A DNA stretch of 64,000 nt from positions 55,128,497 to 55,192,496 of the forward strand of contig NC_052508.1 of assembly GCF_014356525.2 (NCBI RefSeq). Reading direction: 5' to 3'. Positions 55,785 through 64,000 of the stretch are shown piece after piece. Source of the stretch: Nilaparvata lugens. Taxonomy: Eukaryota > Arthropoda > Insecta > Hemiptera > Delphacidae. Numbering within the stretch: the stretch's first letter is position 1; every line of letters begins with the position of its first letter. Position numbers and translations under genes: made by a program. The notes beneath the pieces were generated by a model that saw only the letters and a list, made by a program, of their open reading frames with translations, searched no databases and was not told the DNA's origin.

Positions 55785-56891
55785 TACATCTATTAATTTA
55801 CGAATTTCGAGTGAACTTCCTTATGAGATGAATGGTAGATTAATAAATTTACATGCGCCACAACAATCCTTCTGCGTGTGTGAGTGTGTGAGTAGTGAAT
55901 TATACATAATATGTATGTGTGTGTGTGTGTGGAGTGACCTTGTCCTTGATAAGCAGTGGAAGAAGCGGTCGGTGGTCTACGTTGCCTATATGCGGGAAGC
56001 TGTTTGTTGTTAGCTCAATATTGATTGGACGTTTTGTGTTTTGAAGGTTAGGTTAATAACTTCTTCTACAAGACATTGAACTTATCTATTCTTCGCAGCA
56101 GCAGAGGCAGGCAGGCAGCTGCTCATTCGTGTGGACAATCGCCAGAATTTTTAAACTCCTTATAATGATTTTATTGGTTTGCTATGTTTTTCATGTAGGT
56201 GTGTAGAGTGTGAAGCAGATTCCTTATTTGACGTTCATATTATAAGAAAATGTATAGCTAAATTATATTCAAATTTAGTGAGCATTCGTTTACATTGCCA
56301 TAATGTAATTTGTAACAAAGCAATGTTATTATAAGAGCACTTTATTTTATATGTTGTCAACTCATTTCAACGTTTATTATTATGCAGGTATCGAATATTT
56401 TCTCATAATAATGTAGGATGGAAGATTTGAGTCATTATTTGATTTTTGAAAAATTTAATAAACGTTTCGAGAAATAGAGAAATACTTGATAAGTCCACCA
56501 AATTTTAAATGATAGTAGAAGTACTGTGAACTTGAGCTCAAAACTGCTGTACTTAGGATACTTTGTTTTCCTGCTGTTATTGACTTGATACCTGATGAAA
56601 ATATTTATCAGAATTGATATCGTGACAATGTTCACATAAATACATTTATTTATACAAACACAGTAATTATTTTATGATATAATTGTTATCCAGTTATGCC
56701 CCCATCCAAGCTCTCTCAATGACGCACCCTCCCCATATTTCCCAGATTTTAGTACTGTCACGAATTTCCAAGGACTCACCACCCCACCCTTGGTTATCAA
56801 TAAAATTACAGTATTTTGAATTTGACTGATAGTGCTGCATTTACTGAATTAAGTTTCTTCTAGTAGCGAGAAACTAGAAAGAGAATTTCAA
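55785..56891. other. No gene recognised
   Basis: Contains a gt-rich stretch (55876-55932). The plus frame at 55720-56013 spans the TIR element end and is not credible. The rest is AT-rich. Confidence 0.35.
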
Positions 56892-56962
56892 GCATCGATG
56901 GTTCAGTGGTAGAATGCTCGCCTGCCACGCGGGCGGCCCGGGTTCGATTCCCGGTCGATGCA
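56892..56962 (+). tRNA. tRNA-Gly (anticodon GCC)
   Basis: This 71-base cloverleaf has acceptor GCATCGA paired with TCGATGC plus discriminator A, and a D arm with AGTGGTA. Its anticodon arm CTCGC-CTGCCAC-GCGGG has GCC at 56924-56926, and a T arm with GGTTCGATTCC follows. It is nearly identical to the conserved animal tRNA-Gly-GCC. Internal Pol III promoter boxes are intact: A box TGGTTCAGTGG (56899-56909) and B box GGTTCGATTCC (56941-56951). There is no intron, and CCA is not encoded, as expected for a nuclear gene. It reads GGC and GGT glycine codons. It stands alone between repeats. Confidence 0.97.
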
Positions 56963-56965
56963 ACA

Positions 56966-56971
56966 TTTTTT
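56966..56971 (+). terminator. Pol III terminator of the tRNA gene
   Basis: Six T residues begin three bases after the discriminator. Confidence 0.85.
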
Positions 56972-57027
56972 GACACCCACTTTTTTAAATTCTTCTACTC
57001 TATCGAGATTCAAAATAACCTGCAACA

Positions 57028-57225
57028 AATTTGGTATGATTCAAACGAGATATTCATGCCTCGATGCAATATTGCAATTTTTTACCAAATATTGTAAATT
57101 ATTGAATTAAATTATTGTAAATTTGTTGCAATTATTAAATTATTGCAACAATTATGGTATGTTTCAAACGAGGTATTCATGCATCGATGCAATGTTGCAA
57201 ATTTTTCACCAAATATTGTTAATTT
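57028..57225. repeat. Tandem duplication, about 122-bp period, with tRNA-trailer-like words
   Basis: tggtatgattcaaacgagat...ttcatgcctcgatgcaat...accaaatattg recurs from about 57152 with minor changes. Each copy contains tcgatgcaa followed by a T-rich run and acc, which resembles the end and trailer of the tRNA just upstream. Confidence 0.75.
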
Positions 57226-58048
57226 AGCCAAATGAAAAGTAAATAATGTAATACAATTCTTTTCCTATCGATGCTAGAGTGCTTCTCAGAAATAATGTTA
57301 ATTCCTTATAATTCTCAAATAATTTCACTTTTATCGCTACAAAAAGCAAAATATATTCCCAGTTTTTTTCAGAAATTTTGTAGATTCTTATTGAATTTAG
57401 TCTAAAAAAACTAGATCACTCTTGAGAATCCCATAAAACATTACCTTATCAACATTGCATTATCATTATCAACCCAACACATAACTAGATCACAATAAAT
57501 AGAATCAAAGTCACATGAATCATTACCTATCCAATACTCAAAAAAACTTGGACGGTTTTTTCTTGTTCCAACATAGAAAAAATCCGGCTTTTTATAGAGA
57601 GTAGATGCCTGTGTGTAGTTCTACTGCGAGTCGTGAGAAAACGGACCGTGTGAGCTATGATTTATGACAGATAAAATATGCCCACCGACCCACAGACGAC
57701 GTGCAACGAATTGATTATTTAAATTTCTGTCTAACAATGATACCACAAGGATTTCATTGTTGAAGCAGTTGTCAAACACAATGAACAGTAGTAATATGAA
57801 TAAGAATAACGTTCCAATTTTACTGTTGTGAATACTGAGGAGTAGCAGCATTACGTTGAACGAATATTGAATCAATATTGAACGAATTGAATCAATTGAA
57901 ATACTTTACTGCACACTTGTATTCATTACCTTTAAGTACGGCTCAAAGGGTTCTTGTTATTATCTCAAGAGATCAATGAAACCGAACTAATCACGATAAT
58001 AACAAATTTAAATGTAAGAGAGGAGATAGAAATAGATAGGAGGATAGA
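57226..58048. other. No gene recognised
   Basis: AT-rich. The minus frame 57621-57875 is hydrophobic, without a known domain. Confidence 0.3.
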
Positions 58049-58417
58049 TAGTTTATTTATATTCATTTATGAAAATAAGATACATAATTAATAATTATGA
58101 TCACCAATCTACAAAGGTTTCACAGAGAAATTAGAACTTGAAAAAACAATATGGAAACATGAAGCAGTGAGTAGTTTATTTATATTCATTTATGAAAATA
58201 AGATACATAATTAATAATTATGATCACCAATCTACAAAGGTTTCACAGAAAAATTAGAACTTGAAAAAACAATATGGAAACATGAAGCAGTGAGTAGTTT
58301 ATTTATATTCATTTATGAAAATAAGATACATAATTAATAATTATGATCACCAATCTACAAAGGTTTCACAGGAAAATTAGAACATGAAAAAACAATATGA
58401 AAACATGAAGCAGTAAG
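58049..58417. repeat. Tandem array, 3 x 123 bp
   Basis: Units start tagtttatttatattcattt at 58049, 58172 and 58295 and are almost identical. The sequence (tttattt...ataattaataattatgatc) may be an amplified LINE tail in reverse orientation. Confidence 0.95.
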
Positions 58418-58439
58418 CCAGTAAGTAGTTTTATGTAAA

Positions 58440-58630
58440 CATTAGAAAATCTAAGTACCCTTCTTTCAACTTTATTTTATTACTCACGATAATATGTTCC
58501 GACATTTTAAAGTCAGTGAGTCATTTGAAAATGACATTATTATGTCGAAACATGTTGTGTAAAATGAAATAAATTTGAAGAAAGTACAGCCTACTTTTAT
58601 TTTTACTTAATACGAGTAGCCCTCTCGAAA
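58440..58630 (+). repeat. Penelope-like repeat fragment
   Basis: ctaagtacccttctttcaac, actcacgataatatgttccg and atgtcgaaacatgttgtgta contain the two inverted acatgtttcg-type words characteristic of this family. Confidence 0.45.
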
Positions 58631-58851
58631 ATAGTGAGCACCAGTTTTATTCTTCAGTTTGTACAGTTGCAATGTTGTACCTTTAAAACCCAAGCAAACT
58701 CACTAAAAATAGACGATCTAGCTATTGCATTTTGGTATGAAATTAAGTTAGTAATCCCAATTATTTTTGGAGTTCTGTAGACACAAAGTATAAGATACGT
58801 CTGTAAACATAATAAATCACGTATTCCAAAGTTGGATGAGAATGATGGTAA

Positions 58852-59070
58852 TTGAAATTTGTGGTCGGCGATTCGTCTCAGATCAACATTTCAGAAACGT
58901 CAAGGACTTGCTCCTGTCCAGTGAAACCAAATATTCAGTATGAGGATGAATCTTTCCAAAAACGTATAATTTTGAAATATGAGCTGACTGAGGACAAAAA
59001 ATCACTACGTTTCCAAATCGCTTCTGTCATTTTTTGTACTGTACCCGAAATTGGACATTCAGCAGTCTGA
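58852..59070 (+). other. Unrecognised 72-codon open frame
   Basis: MKFVVGDSSQINISETSRTC...KRIILKYELTEDKKSLRFQI ends at a TGA. Composition is protein-like (charged and hydrophilic), and acceptor-like ctcag words lie near its start, but I recognise no family. It may be an exon or a remnant of a transposon gene. Confidence 0.2.
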
Positions 59071-60469
59071 TGGTCGAGTTGCCTTCTTGTGGTTCCTCTT
59101 ATCATGTTTACGAAGCATGACCGCTTGTAAGCTAATGAACCTTTTAAATCCTCACTAGACTTTTAACTCAGGTACGACAGATCGCATATAGATAGTTCAA
59201 TGGATTGCATTTTCCATCGCGTATATATTTCAATAGTTCATGCATATTCCTTTGTATCTTGCAATTAGTTATAACTGAAACAATTAATATGATATATAAA
59301 ATAATATAATACTGAGAAAATAATAACTTGAGGTATTCCAATAATGAAAAATCTTGCATATAATAAGCCTTATGAGGTTTTAAATTTTCCTCGTAACTGG
59401 AATACTCATATTTTTGGCTGGTGTAATTATTTTCTCTATACAATTTATAATTTGTCAACAAGCGTCAATTATTATTCAATTCTATATTTCCAACAAATCA
59501 TTTAAATGGTTTATGTATTGATTGATAAGGGTTTTGATCGTTTATGACACGTTAAAAGTTCATCTATCAAAAATCATCTATCATCTTTCATTCTCGAAAG
59601 CTATTTCGACGAAATGATTCTTGGTAATTTTTATCACACGAAAATCCAAAGTTAAATGCTTATTGAATAATTATTATTCATTGATTAGCATTTAAATAAA
59701 TGAAATTTCTCATCAATTCCGATCTGATTCTTAATAATTTGATACCAATTCACGAGAGGTTATTTTTAAATTCATTCGGATGACTACGAGTTTAAAGTTC
59801 TCATCTAATTTTGTAACCGTGACCACTTTTGGGTGACCACTAACCCCCCTCCCCAAGCCCATAAATGCACCTCTCCTTCAGAAATTGGAAAAAAATCAGC
59901 TGCAACCCCTTGAATTTGAAACCCAAAAATGTCGTCAGTAGTAATTCTAAACACTGCTGACCTTATTTTCAAAAATTAATATTTTCGAACATGAACAGAA
60001 TGTACAGTCAGAGACAAATAATCCAGGTATCTTAAACGGTATCATTACTCTATGGTACAGTACTGGGTCCCTTGCGGCGGTTGTGTTGTTCCAATAACAA
60101 CATTATTTTGTCTCCGATTTGACAATAGAATTTTTAACAGGTTGCAACAATCAATAATGTCTCAGCTACAGAACGTTAGGCCTACATATATACTGGTATA
60201 GTTGATTTCTATCAACTCGGCTCACTTTGCAAACAATCCAAGCTGGTGCATGATGTTGAGTGTCATTCAGACGACAGGATATATGAGCTCTAATGAGTTA
60301 ACAAAACGTTATGAATGGCGGCAGTTAGGTCGGAGGCGTTGCTTTTCAGTTGACATAGCCTGAATTTGTTTTGTCTCAACGTGAATAATTACAAATACAA
60401 CTTCTATTCATGACGGAAGATTGACCTAGTTGCTTGTCAAAAAAACGACCTGCTAAATATATCATGTTG
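59071..60469. other. Mostly plain sequence, with an end fragment of TIR family D at 59639-59700
   Basis: acgaaaatccaaagttaaat, gctta...attattattcattgattagcattta matches the outer end of 22555-22873. Elsewhere there are no genes or strong repeats. Confidence 0.4.
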
Positions 60470-60760
60470 AGAAAGAGATACTGAGAGGGAAATAAGAGAG
60501 ATCAACAAAGATGTAGACGAGAGAAATGAGGAAGAGAGAAAGAGAAAAATGAGAATTAGCAAGAGAAAGAGGGAAAGAGAAAGGTGAGAAAGAGCAAGAG
60601 AAAAAAGGGGAAGAGACATATGAGAAAGAGCAATCAAGATGGAGATGAGGCAAATTAGGAAGAGGGAACGAGAGAGATGAGAAAGAACAACAAAGATAGA
60701 GATGGGAAGAAAGAAAGAAAGAAGAAAGAAATGAAGAAGAAAGCAAGAAGAGTCTAAAGG
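60470..60760 (+). repeat. Polypurine (GAGA/GAAA) block
   Basis: About 290 bases of g/a-rich sequence (gagaaagag, gaagaaag words). The long minus frames over it are Ser/Leu/Phe low-complexity and not genes. Confidence 0.8.
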
Positions 60761-61067
60761 ATTTGAAGGAGGTTGTGGAACAGATGTTGATTGCATGTGA
60801 ACCTTAGAGCGATCTGGGTTACAGAGGATGGTACCAAGATGGCGAAAATTCTGCACATGCAAAAACTATTCTACTGGATCATTGCTGTGTAGCTGTATAA
60901 TTATCTAGTTGTATCCTTACTACATCCACTATATAAACCTACTGTCCAATTGGGGCAAGACAGGGGTGCCAACAGTGAGGGGGGAGGGGTTGGAATCGTA
61001 GACTGCGTCGTTGAAAATTTTGTCCGGTTGGTTTCCCAATCGACTGGATATTAAAATTTGGGATATT

Positions 61068-61205
61068 TAGGGGGAGGGGGGTTTACTGATGGCATAGAAA
61101 AATTATACGATTGATAAAATTGTTTTATTCATAACTATGTTTTAGGGGGGGGGGATAACTATTGGCATGGAAAAATTATATGATTGATAAAATTGTTCTA
61201 TTTAT
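61068..61205. repeat. Tandem duplication, about 74-bp period
   Basis: A run of g followed by tactgatggcatagaaaaat, tatacgattgataaaattgt recurs once (ggcatggaaaaattatatga...). Each copy is led by a poly-G run of 8-10. Confidence 0.8.
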
Positions 61206-61504
61206 AACATTATTCTATTCTATGCTGATGGACAAGTGATGAAAACATTTGACTTGGTGAAAATGCTAGAGATGTGTTTCATTATTAATTTAGGAATCCT
61301 GAAAATTAGAGTGAAAAGAAAATTAAGATTCTCAATAAGGATAACATAATTCGGTTAATTCAAAATGGGATTTTTCTGTTCTTTTGTCATATCCAACCAG
61401 TTCTTTTCTTTATATTATCACTATCTCTTGAAGAGAACAGACACTTAGATTACTTTGATACTTTTCATTCAAATAGTACAAGAGTGAAATTGTATTTTTT
61501 TTTT

Positions 61505-61620
61505 GTTAGGGCCACTCTTGAATAGAAATCACAATAAAAATCCAAGTACCCTTTTTAAAATTGTTTACTCACAACATGTTTCGGCAATGATATCATTATC
61601 ACTTGATTTCTACAAGAATC
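61505..61620 (+). repeat. Penelope-like repeat fragment
   Basis: ttagggccactcttgaatag, aatccaagtaccctttttaa, ctcacaacatgtttcggcaa and tgatatcattatcacttga, the fullest version of this family in the window. Confidence 0.5.
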
Positions 61621-63150
61621 AAAGTTGTTCAAAACTAAGAATAACTTTTTGTAAGAATAAATAAATAAATAAGCATTGAGCTCAAGTTCAAGTCACTGGC
61701 TTTCTTATCCATTCGTCAGTAAACAGTAAACAGTCATTATTGATTTGAATGCAAATTTATCAATACAAATATGTGTATTACATTCACATAAAATACAAAG
61801 ATGTTCACAGTTCATCAAGTAAAGTTATCAACCTCGCGGCTAGCGAACCGTTCAATCTTGAAAGCTAGATCAGCGATGGTCATTCGTGAAGTAGGCTATT
61901 TAACCTAACTATTGTCTTTGGTAAAGTGACCGCTTGAGACTGAAAAAGTCTAGAAAGCTTGAAAAATCGCGAGAATAAATGCTATACTGAGTGAGGGAGA
62001 TTGTTGAGAAGTCAAAATGATAGAGACATAATGATAAAGGGTAGGGGGAGTGAGATGTCAGTTAATAAATGAAGATAATAATCAGAAGAGATGGCTGGAA
62101 TTAATTAATTAATTATATGAAAAATATGTAAAACTGGTCAAGGTTGTAGGATAAAAGACTTGTGAATCCTGTACATATATAGTGATCAATCATGTGCATG
62201 ATAGGGGTGGAACGGTAGAATTAGTATGAAATTCATTATAATTCATTTTAAGAAGGAGAAGAAGAGTAATGAAATCATAAGTAGTGGAATTATTCGAAGA
62301 GGAGTTGAGCAGGAGAAAAAGAAAGAGAAAGGCTTAAAAACACTTGCCTTACAAAAAGGTTGTCCCCATTCATTAGTAATCGTTCCCACGGTAGCATAGG
62401 TTGGCCTATTTCATTTGTTGGCCTCCCGTATCACCTTTCATCCCAACAGGTTGTCAATCAACCTGAACCAGGAGCCATTGTGAAGCATTACTCACATTCA
62501 TTACTCGAATGCTTCATATATAATTGAATTGAAAATTGAGCATTCAAAATGAACCTGGAATTTATCGTCCATTATTATAATTGATTAGAGTATTTTGACT
62601 TGTTAGTAAGGGGATAATGGAGAGTTCGAACTCTGAATTGTTGTTTTAGAAGGGTTATCCCCCAGTTGAACAAGGAAAGCTAGATTACTCACCTCATTTT
62701 CAGACCATTCATGATAATAATTGATAAAGGGCTCTATAAGTACGCGTAGTATGATTGATGGAATTGATCAATGAAATAAGCTGGATGGTAGTTTATTGAG
62801 TGATATATTTCCAGAATCCAGGAAAACAAATTGTAAATAATCATTCAAAAACAAAATATGATATTATCATGTATCAAGTATCATGAACTCTCTAATTAAA
62901 GTGGAGTGTTTCATGATAGCTAGGATAATTTAGTGCATATTATATTATAATATTATATAGAGATATATTATGTTCCATATTCGTAGAGTTAATGTGGGTA
63001 GGAACCTGTTTTGAAACTAGATACATTGTATTCAGTGAAGAAATAATCAAGCAAGTCCAATATATTGATGAGGATTTTGAAGAAAATTTGACGTGGTTAA
63101 TAACTTTTAAAGTGTCAAAAAGTCAGAAAGTTCAGCCTGAACTGATCTGT
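61621..63150. other. No gene recognised
   Basis: AT-rich. A 70-codon plus frame (62992-63204) runs into the next repeat and has no recognised domain. tattatattataatattata near 62938 is a simple palindromic stretch. Confidence 0.3.
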
Positions 63151-63312
63151 AACATAATAAAGGAAAGAAGAGGTTTATACACGTACAGGATAGGAAATAC
63201 ATGAATGACACATCATCACGTCTTAATTACTGAACTGATTAATTTGAAATTTTGCATATAGTTTTTTAATTTACTGAGGCCTATTTTCAGTTCTTCAAGA
63301 TTACAGTCACAA
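63151..63312 (+). mobile_element. Helitron-type element, 5' part (family of 25574-25840)
   Basis: cataataaaggaaagaag, gtacaggataggaaataca, catcacgtcttaattactga and gattaatttgaaattttgca match the 25574 and 51804 copies. The CTAG end is missing. Confidence 0.55.
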
Positions 63313-63611
63313 AGGGTTGGTTCTCATCATTTCAGAGTTTTTCATTTTCAATTTTCTTAGGAAACATGGGCAGAGAAAACTCAAACGAATATGAGAATAA
63401 GGTTGTCTCTATTATTACAATTTTTCTCGATAGAATGTTTATGTGAACAAAATTTCTTGTTTGAAAAGGTATCCTGAATTTGAGAGGGTTGTAATTATTC
63501 TGTGTAAGGAAAAACATTCTTGTATCCTTTCAAGTATGAAAGAGAGAATAAGTTCTCTATAAGAAGGAGGAAGGAAGAGTGAGAGTGTCATATTAGCGGC
63601 ACACGACTGTG

Positions 63612-63665
63612 ATGGATGACCGCTCTTTGTTGGAAGCTCTACTCCGTTCCAGTGAGTGATCAGGT
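63612..63665 (+). other. Possible first coding exon near the right edge
   Basis: An ATG at 63612 opens MDDRSLLEALLRS and runs into a perfect donor (TTCCA|GTGAGT), with a second donor 14 bases on (GATCAG|GTAAGA). A second candidate follows at 63938: MDLSTSPTTQ ending at ACACAG|GTAATC. The two are independent short starts with splice donors in a GC-richer patch, as in alternative first exons. The continuation is outside the window, so the product is unknown. Confidence 0.25.
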
Positions 63666-64000
63666 AAGAGATGACCTTTTTATTTTGTGGTCTACGAATC
63701 TAGATGCTTGTCGGCTTTTTTGAATCGCAAACAGAAGGAAGGAAGAAGACACGCGCCCAACCCCCACTTTCATTGAGTATTTTCTCACTCACACATCGAA
63801 AGACACTGAGTAATTGCCATATATCTGAATAGTATCCTAGATAGTTTTTTCGCCTTCAAGCCGCCGCATGAGATGGCACTTCAAGCAGTGGCCAATTACA
63901 GCCGACTAACGTCATACTTTTTACTCAGCTGACACTAATGGACTTGTCAACATCGCCTACTACACAGGTAATCTCTACCTACAGTGATCTCCTCATTGAA

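Noticed and set aside
60437..60862. 141-codon minus Ser/Leu/Phe frame
   Set aside because: It is a low-complexity translation of a GA-rich block.
62992..63204. 70-codon plus frame
   Set aside because: The last third lies in a Helitron-type repeat and the first part has no splice signals or known domain.

Overview
The window is AT-rich, intron-bearing, repeat-dense animal DNA. It has no bacterial gene structure. An insect odorant-receptor exon, a eukaryotic tRNA-Gly with internal Pol III boxes, 5'-truncated LINE tails, Helitron-type termini, a PIF/Harbinger remnant, a hAT remnant and many terminal-inverted-repeat elements all point to an insect. The frequency of the word taggcctac and the style of several repeat families suggest a hemipteran, most likely a delphacid planthopper of the Nilaparvata type. 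The species call comes from recollection, not from a search.

Layout. 0-5 kb: two exons of an odorant receptor (7tm_6 family) on the + strand, an internal exon (about 425-692) and a C-terminal exon (4577-4750). The interval between them holds a TIR element, a hAT remnant, a LINE reverse-transcriptase tail, a dispersed repeat, a 415-bp direct duplication of the upstream intron and a 4 x 126-bp tandem array. 5-13 kb: mostly featureless AT-rich sequence with an inverted second copy of the dispersed repeat, a LINE tail and a small TIR element. 13-22 kb: a pogo-like TIR element, LINE 3' ends, a PIF/Harbinger element with a decayed transposase start, a LINE fragment with its target-site duplication and a 715-bp TIR element. 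22-28 kb: a TIR element, a very long near-perfect hairpin (about 280-bp arms), two adjacent Helitron-type elements and an array of GTCTC-ACA-GAGAC units. 28-41 kb: microsatellites, LINE tails, the inverted partner of that array, a degenerate satellite split by a LINE insertion, a 370-bp TIR element, another Helitron and an 872-bp element packed with gagcaaa/tttgctc words. 41-43 kb: a polypyrimidine block and a polypurine block around a GC-rich tandem duplication. 43-56 kb: copies of a gtgaggtccacgttataa TIR family (one carrying a nested LINE insertion with clean target duplication), tandem repeats and two minus-strand Helitrons. 56.9 kb: an intact tRNA-Gly(GCC). 57-64 kb: tandem repeats, Penelope-like fragments and, at the right edge, two short exon-like ATG segments with good splice donors.

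The only genes supported with confidence are the odorant-receptor fragment and the tRNA. The rest is mainly mobile DNA and its debris, with a few GC-richer islands that could be exons but whose products I do not recognise. I found no convincing new multi-gene system. The most unusual structures are the inverted pair of GTCTC/GAGAC arrays (26.5 and 31.8 kb), the long hairpin (24.0-24.5 kb) and the palindrome-packed element (40.3-41.1 kb).
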